Of a DNA stretch of 64,000 nt, positions 26,083-33,773 are shown one piece after another. The notes under the pieces were generated by a model. The model was not told where the DNA came from and ran no database searches. It saw only the letters and a list, made by a program, of their open reading frames with translations. The stretch's first letter is position 1. The number at the start of each line of letters is the position of its first letter. The stretch covers positions 31,307 to 95,306 of the forward strand of contig DAOTVP010000079.1 in assembly GCA_034436155.1 (NCBI GenBank). Reading direction: 5' to 3'. The position numbers were made by a program, and so were the translations under genes. Source of the stretch: GCA-2794515 sp034436155. GTDB taxonomy: Bacteria > Chloroflexota > Anaerolineae > Aggregatilineales > Phototrophicaceae.

Positions 26083-26682
26083 TTATGTCTTGGGGATAGT
26101 GGAGAGGGCGCGAATGCACCGCATCAGGCTTTCTGAGGATTGTTGTGCGATTTCTGGTCGCCAATATTGTAATAAATCTTTTATGCGCTCTGTGTATCTT
26201 GCACCTTGTTTTAGACCTACTTTAGGGAGCATATCCTCTTTAATATCTTTCCGTTTGCTTTTATATACCAAACTCATCAAGGACGCTTTTGGGTCTGGTA
26301 ATGTTTCTGGATTTGTTGGCACTAATGTCTGCTTTATCCCTAAATAAAAGGCTACCGCTTCGGCATCAGCCAAGATCCAACTTTCAATTTTGCGTATAGC
26401 TATTCTGAATATCATCTTTTCTGATGAATTGGGTAAAAGTAATTTCTTATACTCTGCTACACAGTCAGAAGCGTTATCCATATCAATAATAACAACCCAA
26501 TAGTCCCATTTAGCCGCTTCGTTCCATTTCTGTAAAGTAGCAATAATATCATCTTTTTTACCCCCAACCTGATAGGGGCGATTTGTTCGGATCAGTGGAC
26601 TGGGCAGATTGAAATGACGAAATAAAGCCAACATCACATATTCATCTGCTTTACCCTCAACAACAAGGTTAATATCAGGCAT
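26083..26682 (-). CDS. DUF4276/TOPRIM-like protein, partner of the AAA ATPase
   Basis: 199 aa. The N-terminus has the TOPRIM-type pattern: VVEGKADEYVML (Glu about 9), then VVIIDMDNASDC (DxD about 65-67), and a later acidic/basic segment IRKIESWILADAEAVAFYL typical of DUF4276/RloB-like proteins. TOPRIM folds in this setting usually act as metal-dependent nucleases. The ATG lies 8 bases inside the 3' end of the ATPase gene, so translation is coupled. AT-rich compared with neighbours. Together with the ATPase it resembles the two-gene OLD/AbiL/PARIS-type anti-phage modules, but the exact system is not established. Confidence 0.8.
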   Translation of the reverse strand: MPDINLVVEGKADEYVMLALFRHFNLPSPLIRTNRPYQVGGKKDDIIATLQKWNEAAKWDYWVVIIDMDNASDCVAEYKKLLLPNSSEKMIFRIAIRKIESWILADAEAVAFYLGIKQTLVPTNPETLPDPKASLMSLVYKSKRKDIKEDMLPKVGLKQGARYTERIKDLLQYWRPEIAQQSSESLMRCIRALSTIPKT

Positions 26683-27820
26683 GGGCTTTATCCAATAGTT
26701 TATCTATTCCTTGAACGATAGTTCTTGGGATTACCACTTCTGACATACGGAGACCTGCTTCTAATTCATGTAAAATACTTTTGTCGTCTTTACCAACGAG
26801 AATGGTCGTTTTCTCACCAGATGATTGTAGTAATAATACCTCATCAGCTCCAATCCCTTCGTCAGATAATAGCTCATAACTATGTGTACTGATAAAAACT
26901 TGGCGCATGGTTTTTTTTCGTTCTCGGAAAATTGTGAGAATGAGTTGTGGGATATATTGGACGATACCAAAATGCAGTGATAATTCAGGCTCTTCTAAAA
27001 TGAGCGGTGTCTCATCTTCTTGCAACGCCCACAATAATCCAATCAAACGTAATGTGCCATCAGAAAAATCACCTTCATTTTGCCATGCCCCATTTGGTCG
27101 CCAATGCACGTATTTGGCTCTTAGATGGGGAATACCCTGTTTATCCTGATGAAATTCCAGTTGAGATAAATTTGCAACAGCAATTTTGAGTGCCGATTCA
27201 ATGCGTTTAAGCCGTGCAGTGCGTGTTCTTTCGGGTGTTTCTGCGACTTGGGCTAAAAAATCACTCCCAAATGGATCATTACGCTTGCCCAGATAGCGGT
27301 CACTTTCACGTATGAGTTGCGGTACGAGATGGGCATAGTGAATTGTCCTGAAAAAATCAGCAATTGGGCGAAATGAATGATTCGCAAAGGTTTGTTCTAA
27401 ATAGGTTTGCGATAGGCGTTCTGCATCTTGTTTATCGTGTTCATCAGGACGACTCAGGAGCAGGGTATCACCACGCCAAACCTGTTCTTGTAAAATGGTC
27501 ACAGGCGATTTTTTCGTGGTGTTGTTGAACACGAGTTGATAGTGCCATTCTTCATTTTGGATTTCCATCGAAACATAAATTTCGATTGCCGATGATTCGC
27601 GTGCGAACAAACTCCGAATTTTGGTGATGTTACCACGATATTGCACTGCCGCTTGTAAACCGCCCCCTGTGATAACCAAATCGCGTAAAAAGCGAATCGC
27701 ATCCAAAAAGTTAGATTTTCCAGTGGCATTCGCGCCGACCAGAAAAACACGATTTGCCACTTCAACATCTACATCAACAAAATTACGCCAATTCTTTAAG
27801 CGAATTCGTGTAAATCGCAT
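26675..27820 (-). CDS. AAA (ABC-type) ATPase of an ATPase/TOPRIM pair
   Basis: 381 aa. ATG 27820 is preferred over 27835 because GAGGATTA lies 8 bases upstream of it. Motifs of AAA_15/AAA_21 (RecF/SMC-like) ATPases: LKNWRNF entry, Walker A GANATGKSNF (about 30), ABC signature FSDGTLRLIGLL, Walker B LILEEPELSLH, and H-switch ISTHSYEL. The coiled-coil arm is short, so it is an OLD-like or AriA-like and not an SMC protein. It lacks its own TOPRIM domain; this function is carried by the coupled downstream gene. Likely binds DNA or a phage trigger and licenses the partner. Its own TATAAT lies between the crtI terminator and the start. Confidence 0.88.
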   Translation of the reverse strand: MRFTRIRLKNWRNFVDVDVEVANRVFLVGANATGKSNFLDAIRFLRDLVITGGGLQAAVQYRGNITKIRSLFARESSAIEIYVSMEIQNEEWHYQLVFNNTTKKSPVTILQEQVWRGDTLLLSRPDEHDKQDAERLSQTYLEQTFANHSFRPIADFFRTIHYAHLVPQLIRESDRYLGKRNDPFGSDFLAQVAETPERTRTARLKRIESALKIAVANLSQLEFHQDKQGIPHLRAKYVHWRPNGAWQNEGDFSDGTLRLIGLLWALQEDETPLILEEPELSLHFGIVQYIPQLILTIFRERKKTMRQVFISTHSYELLSDEGIGADEVLLLQSSGEKTTILVGKDDKSILHELEAGLRMSEVVIPRTIVQGIDKLLDKAHA

Positions 27821-27855
27821 GTCATTAATCCTCATATAAGATGATATTGATTATA

Positions 27856-27888
27856 ACAAAAAACGGGCAGAAATTACTCTGCCCGTTG
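27856..27888 (-). terminator. Terminator of crtI
   Basis: Stem AACGGGCAG (27862-27870) / CTGCCCGTT (27879-27887) with loop AAATTACT. On the minus strand it is followed by TTTTTTG. The bases just after (GTTATAATC on the minus strand) provide a -10-like box for the ATPase gene. Confidence 0.85.
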
Positions 27889-27910
27889 TGAGGTTTGATT
27901 CAGTTTGCGC

Positions 27911-29431
27911 TTAATCACCCGCGGCGGAGAGCGATTGTGTGATGGGGAAATCTTGCACGATTAAATCTTGCGCGATAATGGATGATGACAACACGCCCGG
28001 TAGCCCCGCCCCAGGGTGCGTCCCTGCGCCGACAAAGTACAAATTCGGGATGTCCTCGCTACGGTTATGCGGTCTGAACCATGCCGATTGCAACAAAATC
28101 GGTTGCACGCTGAACGCCGCGCCCATATAACTATTGAGCGTATTTTGGAAGTGAAGCGGGTCTATATAATGTTCCGCTACGATATTGGCTTGTAAATCGG
28201 GCAGATATTCATCTTCTAAAAATTGCATAATCACATCCCGATAGCGTTTGGCGGTGGTCGTCCAATCTGTGCCAGATCCCAGATGCGGCACAGGCGATAA
28301 CACGTAGAACGATTCGCCACCTTCGGGCGCGAGTGACGGGTCGGTCAGGGTGGGCATGTGGAGATACAGCGAAAAATCATCGGCGACGGTTTTCACCTTA
28401 AAAATATCATGCAGGAGTTCTTTATAGCGTTCACCCAAAATGATGTTATGATGCGCCAACCCCTGTTCTCGATATTGGCGTTTTGTCCCAAAATAAATCA
28501 CAAATAATGACATGCTATATTTGAGATTTTTTATCCGTCTGTCGCTATTTTTCTTGCGATATTGCGGGGCGATCATATTCAGATACGTATAGGCAACATC
28601 AGCATTGCTGACGACAATATCGGCTTTCATCACCGTGCCATCTTTGAGTCGGACACCAGTCGCTTTGCGCGTGCTATCATCAATCATGATTTCATCCACT
28701 TCGGCGTTGAGCGTGATTTTTCCGCCCAATTCTGTGAATAACCGCCCCATGCCATCCACCAACGCGCCTGTACCCCCCATCACATAATGGATGCCCCATT
28801 CGCGTTCTAAATAATGAATCATGGCATAAATAGACGGCGCATCAAACGGGTTGCCCCCGATCAATAACGGATGAAATGAGAAGCAACGGCGCAAAAATTC
28901 GTCTTTGATATATTGCGAGACATATTGATACACACTCTTATACGATTGTAGGCGGATTAAATCGGGCGCAACTTTGAGCATGTCGGTGAAATTCAAGAAG
29001 GGTTTATCCGCCAATTCGATAAAGCCTTTTTCAAAAATGGCTTTGGTTTTGCTCATGAAAGTCTTATACCCCTCGACATCATCGGGGTTGCGTTTGGCGA
29101 TTTGTTTATAGATAAATTCGGGGTCGCCATTATAATCGAAAAATTCGTGGTTGTGGTCGAAAATCCGATAGAACGGATCGCAGGGTGTGAGCGTGACATA
29201 ATCTTCGCGTTTGCGTCCCGCCGCCGTCCAAATATCATCGAGCATGAATGGGGCGGTAATCACGGTGGGACCGCCATCGAATTTGAATCCGTTGATTTCG
29301 TAGGTATATGCCCGTCCACCGAGTTTATCGCGTTTTTCGAGGATATGCACCTCATACCCTTTAGCGGCGAGCCGTATTGCCGCGCCTAATCCCCCAAATC
29401 CGCTACCGATGACGATGATTTTCTGATTCAT
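27911..29431 (-). CDS. crtI: Phytoene desaturase (CrtI type)
   Basis: 506 aa flavoprotein that desaturates phytoene on the way to lycopene-type carotenoids. N-terminal FAD motif VIGSGFGGLGAAIRLA, then LEKRDKLGGRAYTYEINGFKFDGGP, exactly the CrtI opening. The C-terminal FAD-binding segment is LYFVGAGTHPGAGLPGVLSS. Length matches the bacterial CrtI family. No phytoene synthase (crtB) lies beside it in this window, so the rest of the pathway must be elsewhere; an alternative role is a CrtN/CrtD-like or related oxidase. Single gene, own terminator downstream; upstream spacer 29432-29585 shows no gene. Confidence 0.93.
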   Translation of the reverse strand: MNQKIIVIGSGFGGLGAAIRLAAKGYEVHILEKRDKLGGRAYTYEINGFKFDGGPTVITAPFMLDDIWTAAGRKREDYVTLTPCDPFYRIFDHNHEFFDYNGDPEFIYKQIAKRNPDDVEGYKTFMSKTKAIFEKGFIELADKPFLNFTDMLKVAPDLIRLQSYKSVYQYVSQYIKDEFLRRCFSFHPLLIGGNPFDAPSIYAMIHYLEREWGIHYVMGGTGALVDGMGRLFTELGGKITLNAEVDEIMIDDSTRKATGVRLKDGTVMKADIVVSNADVAYTYLNMIAPQYRKKNSDRRIKNLKYSMSLFVIYFGTKRQYREQGLAHHNIILGERYKELLHDIFKVKTVADDFSLYLHMPTLTDPSLAPEGGESFYVLSPVPHLGSGTDWTTTAKRYRDVIMQFLEDEYLPDLQANIVAEHYIDPLHFQNTLNSYMGAAFSVQPILLQSAWFRPHNRSEDIPNLYFVGAGTHPGAGLPGVLSSSIIAQDLIVQDFPITQSLSAAGD

Positions 29432-29585
29432 AGCACTTGCTCCTCAATAGGCAACATCTATCGTGTTATCAGTTGTGATAGATGGCACAAACGACTTATA
29501 GTTTGATTATCTGCCTAAATGAGATGTGGTACAAGTGAATGTTATGAACTTCTAAATCAAATATTATGCGTTGCTCATCTATACG

Positions 29586-30335
29586 TTACGAATTGGCATC
29601 GTTTAAGAATTTGCCCACCACGCGCTGAAAATCGTCCCACGCTTCGGCATGAATGTTATGACCACAGGCGAACATCTCTAGGCGGGCATTGGGGGCGCGA
29701 ATGATGATTTCTTGAGCATATTCAGGCGGATTGAGATAATCTTTATCGCCGAGCATCATCAGTAGGGGCATGGTCATTTGGGGTGCTAAATGGCGCGATA
29801 AATCGCCACCCGAATCGATAATGGCGTGGATGGTCTTTATCCATCCCAATACAAACGCATCAGCATGGGCAATTTGATGACGTGCCTTGAGTTCATCACT
29901 CATCCATGTGGCGGGGAACATGCGCTGGGCATGAGGGCGCATCGCCGCGCCGTAATATCCAACCGCACCCCACACCCCCACCGATAAAAATCGGTCTGGC
30001 GCGTATCCCGCCATGAGGAGTGCGACCTCGCCCCCATCAGAAAAACCCATTAGGTGGGTTTTTTGAATGTGCAACGCATCCAAAAGCGCCAGCATATCCC
30101 GCGCATCTATCTGATAAAAATCGTGCGGGAATTTACGCGGCTTGGGCGTGGAAGCCCCGTATCCGCGCATGGTTGGCGCGATAATCCGATAATTGGGCAT
30201 CAACCATTCGACCACATTCGGAAATTGTGTATCGCCCGTCCCCAGAAAGCCGTGTAAGAGCATCATGGCGGGTTTATCGCCACCCGTATCACCATAATCA
30301 ATTCCTGCACCTGTCGGCAATTCGATGAACGGCAT
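29586..30335 (-). CDS. Alpha/beta hydrolase
   Basis: 249 aa cytoplasmic hydrolase. HGFLGTG oxyanion loop, nucleophile elbow MGFSDGGE (GxSxG with Ser about 97), acid LGDKDYLNP, and catalytic His in ACGHNIHAEAW. No signal peptide. The family includes esterases, lactonases and C-C hydrolases, and the substrate cannot be inferred. Five bases after the stop of the PP2C-like membrane protein gene, so it is the third cistron of the response-regulator operon. Whether it is functionally linked to signalling is unknown. Confidence 0.88.
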   Translation of the reverse strand: MPFIELPTGAGIDYGDTGGDKPAMMLLHGFLGTGDTQFPNVVEWLMPNYRIIAPTMRGYGASTPKPRKFPHDFYQIDARDMLALLDALHIQKTHLMGFSDGGEVALLMAGYAPDRFLSVGVWGAVGYYGAAMRPHAQRMFPATWMSDELKARHQIAHADAFVLGWIKTIHAIIDSGGDLSRHLAPQMTMPLLMMLGDKDYLNPPEYAQEIIIRAPNARLEMFACGHNIHAEAWDDFQRVVGKFLNDANS

Positions 30336-30340
30336 AGTGC

Positions 30341-32515
30341 TTAATCTCCTTTGGGGATGACGAAGATGGTGTTGCCAGAGCCGACATAAATCAAATCCCC
30401 GCCCGATGCGCCTGGCTTGACGACCACCGCCTCTAATAAATCTAAGAGCGATTCATCTCGCAGGCTATAACTGTTGTTAAAATTGCCAATCAGCGAGGTC
30501 TGATACACCCGATGTTGTTTTTGGGTGGCGATGTATAAACTTTGTGAGACGGCGTTGCTATCTAAAAACATGCTGTTGGCGCTGGTGATTTCTTGACCTT
30601 CGGGGAACGCGCCGAAGCCGAAATTTTGTAATGCGCCGTCTCTGTATTTGATGATGACCCCATCCGATTGCAACACATACACACTGCCCTGCGAATCAAT
30701 TTCTAAATCCACCGCACCGGGCAACGTTGGGCGGCTCGCCCCGCCGAAATATTCGCTTGGTGGGCTGGCAAATACCCCGCCCGATGGTTCGTAACGCCAA
30801 ATTTGGGCGCTGGTACTGCCAACATCGAGGATATACAACCGACCAGACCATGTTGCGATGGCGACTGGGTTATTCCAATTTTCTGCGCCGAGCAATCGTT
30901 GCGCCGAGCATTGCACGAAGCGCATTTCGCAATCGACCAAAACACCGTTTCTATCCACACCGATGAGGCGGTTGGTATCGATGCTGAATGAAATATCGAA
31001 AATTGCGCCCACCTGAATGTTGCTGGCTGTGCCACCAGTTCGCATTTCGGGGATAGGGATGGGTTGGCGGGTGGCGGTTAATCCATCGTTGCTCAACACA
31101 ATTTGATACACACGCCCGTTGTTGCTATCCAGTGCATATATCTCTTGTCCCTGATGCGCCATGCGTGTGATGCGGGCTTGGGGCAGGGTGGTGATGATGA
31201 TCGGCTCTCGGCGTACAATCTGATTGAACGTGTCGAGGATATTCTGACCTTCGAGTTCCATCCCATCCAACAATGGATCGTCGGTACGGAGTGTCCGACA
31301 TTCTGCCACCTGATTCAAAACTTGTTCCCATGCCCGTAAAATCGTTTGGCGGTTGCTTTGGATGATTTCGGGGCTACGGGCGAGGTTGTATCGGCTACTG
31401 GCTTCGGCGAAGCATTGTTCATATTCGGTCACATCGGTTTCGGCTAACCACAACACGATGATGACCGAGACGATGATAATCGGCAAAATCACCACTGTCC
31501 CCGTGATGATAGGGCGCGAGAACCACCGACTTTCGCCTGTGGGGGATGTGCCAAATAAGCGGTCTACCACCATGCCTAGCAACCCAAAAAATGATGATAA
31601 CCCCAATGCTAAGCGCCCAATCAGCCGTTTGATAACTTTCCCAACTACATTTTGGCGTTTTCGCCGTTCTCGTGAGGCAGGCGTGGGCGTTGATGTTGTG
31701 GCGGGTGTGGATGTTACATCTTCGGATGATGATGTCACCGCGCTCACCTCTTGGGTGGCTTTTTTAGTCGCCGATTTCGGTTTGTGTAAATCGGCAGATG
31801 ATTGTACCTCTGGGATGAGAGGATTGCTCTCACTATCAGGCGGAACAAATTCGGCGACCATCACCTGCATGTGCAATTTTGCCAATTCTTTAAACCCGAC
31901 CAACACCGTGCCAATATCCACCGACATCAGCACATTATTGATTTTTTCGACATCAAAATCGGCGAGGCTTGAATCGCCAAAGACGATGCGCGTGCCATTC
32001 GCCACACGGTATTGCGTCAATTTGACGTTAGGAATGGGTTGCACACCCAACGGCGCGGTGTATAACGATTCATCATCGGTTAAATCTTCGGGGAAGGTTT
32101 TGGTTTGCCCCTGGTGGCAAATGGCGGTGACGATGCTCCCCACGCGCCCGACAATCAAATCTGAGCCACGCAACACTGCACACATGATATTTGCCTCATA
32201 GGTGCGTGGCGATGAACGGTTATACTCGATGAGGTTGTGGTTGATGGTATTAAAGACATCGCGCAATCCCGCAGTGACACTGCCAGTTGTCGAAAAAAAG
32301 CGTTCTGCGGCAAATTTTGCCATATTTTCATAGAAGGCAGTGGGTGCAACGGTATCACCTGTCGGCAATACCAACGCGAAAAAGGTCTCTAATTCACGGC
32401 TACGCGCAGATTTTTGCGGGGCAATTTCGCATAATGCCCCAGGCGGTGGCGTGCTAATGGCACGACCACCCACGATGTAGAGGTGTCCAACTAAAGATTC
32501 ATGTTCAAATGCCAT
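30341..32515 (-). CDS. Membrane protein with PP2C-like N-terminus and extracytoplasmic beta-propeller
   Basis: 724 aa. Residues about 1-210 resemble a divergent PPM/PP2C-like fold (LETFFALVLPTGD, AVLRGSDLIVGRVGSIVTAI, NGTRIVFGDSSLADF), but the DGxGG and DN metal-binding Asp residues of active PP2C enzymes are not visible, so phosphatase activity is doubtful. A basic, Ser/Thr-rich linker (about 230-300) precedes one helix at about 335-360 (VVILPIIIVSVIIVLWLA). The outer 360 residues look like NHL/propeller blades (GRLYILDVGSTSAQIWRY, GSVYVLQSDGVIIKY). Possible antagonist or adaptor for the Ser/Thr kinases. Operon: receiver protein, this gene, alpha/beta hydrolase. Confidence 0.75.
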   Translation of the reverse strand: MAFEHESLVGHLYIVGGRAISTPPPGALCEIAPQKSARSRELETFFALVLPTGDTVAPTAFYENMAKFAAERFFSTTGSVTAGLRDVFNTINHNLIEYNRSSPRTYEANIMCAVLRGSDLIVGRVGSIVTAICHQGQTKTFPEDLTDDESLYTAPLGVQPIPNVKLTQYRVANGTRIVFGDSSLADFDVEKINNVLMSVDIGTVLVGFKELAKLHMQVMVAEFVPPDSESNPLIPEVQSSADLHKPKSATKKATQEVSAVTSSSEDVTSTPATTSTPTPASRERRKRQNVVGKVIKRLIGRLALGLSSFFGLLGMVVDRLFGTSPTGESRWFSRPIITGTVVILPIIIVSVIIVLWLAETDVTEYEQCFAEASSRYNLARSPEIIQSNRQTILRAWEQVLNQVAECRTLRTDDPLLDGMELEGQNILDTFNQIVRREPIIITTLPQARITRMAHQGQEIYALDSNNGRVYQIVLSNDGLTATRQPIPIPEMRTGGTASNIQVGAIFDISFSIDTNRLIGVDRNGVLVDCEMRFVQCSAQRLLGAENWNNPVAIATWSGRLYILDVGSTSAQIWRYEPSGGVFASPPSEYFGGASRPTLPGAVDLEIDSQGSVYVLQSDGVIIKYRDGALQNFGFGAFPEGQEITSANSMFLDSNAVSQSLYIATQKQHRVYQTSLIGNFNNSYSLRDESLLDLLEAVVVKPGASGGDLIYVGSGNTIFVIPKGD

Positions 32516-32523
32516 GAACCTTA

Positions 32524-32874
32524 TTATACCAGAACACTCACCATATCGCGCAACTGTGTCAATTGAAATGGCTTGGCTAAAAAGCGTGCGCGGGGATATT
32601 GGCGCACTTGCGCTTCGTAAGATCGATTAGCAGACATCAGTATTAATTGTGTTCCTATCAGATGTTCGGCAGATAGCGCATATTCTAATAATTGCAACCC
32701 GTTCATATTGGGCAACAAAACATCGAGCAATGCCAAACTGAATGCTTCGTTTTGGAGCATTTGAAACGCTTCCGCTCCATCGCCTGTGACCGCCACATCA
32801 CAACCAGCATCTCGCAAAATACGAGTGTAAATATGTTGTAGTCCTAAATCATCTTCAGTAAGTAGAACACGCAT
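32524..32874 (-). CDS. Single-domain response regulator
   Basis: 116 aa from ATG 32874; an ORF-extending start at 32922 adds a non-conserved leader. Complete CheY-like receiver with no output domain: acidic pair TEDD at about 7-9, phospho-acceptor in ALLDVLLPNMNG, Ser in LMSANRS, and Lys in LAKPFQ. It acts by protein-protein contact when phosphorylated. Eight bases before the PP2C-like membrane protein gene, so the two are co-translated. No histidine kinase is adjacent; the PAS kinases at 15-24 kb are possible donors, which is inference only. Confidence 0.92.
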   Translation of the reverse strand: MRVLLTEDDLGLQHIYTRILRDAGCDVAVTGDGAEAFQMLQNEAFSLALLDVLLPNMNGLQLLEYALSAEHLIGTQLILMSANRSYEAQVRQYPRARFLAKPFQLTQLRDMVSVLV

Positions 32875-32993
32875 GATTTTTGTCTCGCTATATATCATTT
32901 TGTAATTTATGATAACGCACATTATGAAAATATGCTAGTTTTCCTTTACAAATTTAATAATTACATAAAGTTTAGGATGATGTCTTGTAATCT

Positions 32994-33713
32994 ATGGTAC
33001 ACCCTTTTTTACCGCCCAACATAAACAATCAAAGAATTTTTGTATTGTGGTGGCGTGTCAGCCAATGGGCATTTGTACAGCCTGATTTTGCAACCATTTT
33101 ATCGCCCGATGAAACCCGTCGCGCCAACCGCTTCATCAGCGACCTTGTGCGAACTCGCTTCATCATTGGGCGTGGTTTAATGCGCCATATTTTAGGTCAT
33201 TATACCAAACAACAACCCCAAACACTTACATTTCGTTACGGTTCACGCGGAAAACCCCTGCTGGATAATACCAATTTCTCATTCAACCTATCTCATTCTG
33301 AGGATGTGATGCTATTGGCGTTGGCGATGTCTGCAACCATTGGTGTGGATGTCGAGCATCTAACACCCATGACCGAGATGCGCCGTGTTGCGGGCGATTA
33401 TTTTTCGGTGAATGAACAAATCGCATTATTCAGCCTGCCACCAGAGGCGCAACTGAGTGCGTTTTATCGCTGTTGGACGCGCAAAGAGGCATACATCAAA
33501 GCGCGAGGGGATGGATTCGCCTTGCCACTCGATAAATTTGATGTCACACTCAAGCCCGATGAACCGCCGTGTTTATTACGCACATTAGATGATGACCATC
33601 CTGATAAATGGCGTTTTTTTCACCTTGACCCAACGGATGCGTATATGGGTGCGGTCTGCCTACCCAATGGCGATTGGACATTAGAGATGTACCAACTTAC
33701 CCCATCTTCATGA
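32994..33713 (+). CDS. 4'-phosphopantetheinyl transferase (Sfp type)
   Basis: 239 aa, the Sfp/Gsp/HetI family size. It moves the phosphopantetheine arm from CoA to carrier-protein Ser residues. Family motifs: GRGLMRHILG, GKPLL, FNLSHSEDVMLLA, IGVDVEHL (Mg-binding Asp/Glu), WTRKEAYIKARGDGF (catalytic Glu and Lys). The two-domain length separates it from the shorter AcpS. No PKS/NRPS genes lie nearby, so it probably serves fatty-acid ACP or a distant cluster. It starts a plus-strand run that continues through the VWA and HEAT genes. Confidence 0.93.
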   Translation: MVHPFLPPNINNQRIFVLWWRVSQWAFVQPDFATILSPDETRRANRFISDLVRTRFIIGRGLMRHILGHYTKQQPQTLTFRYGSRGKPLLDNTNFSFNLSHSEDVMLLALAMSATIGVDVEHLTPMTEMRRVAGDYFSVNEQIALFSLPPEAQLSAFYRCWTRKEAYIKARGDGFALPLDKFDVTLKPDEPPCLLRTLDDDHPDKWRFFHLDPTDAYMGAVCLPNGDWTLEMYQLTPSS

Positions 33714-33773
33714 AGTTTCCACAATCATTTGTTACAATGGGGCATATTGTTTGAATATCTGGATAATTTTGCC

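Noticed and set aside
26083..27820. Gabija or Septu defence system
   Set aside because: No UvrD-like partner (Gabija) and no HNH partner (Septu) next to the ATPase.
31353..32201. 282-codon plus-strand ORF
   Set aside because: Antisense to the PP2C-like gene, no SD or motif, and the minus-strand frame has clear domains.
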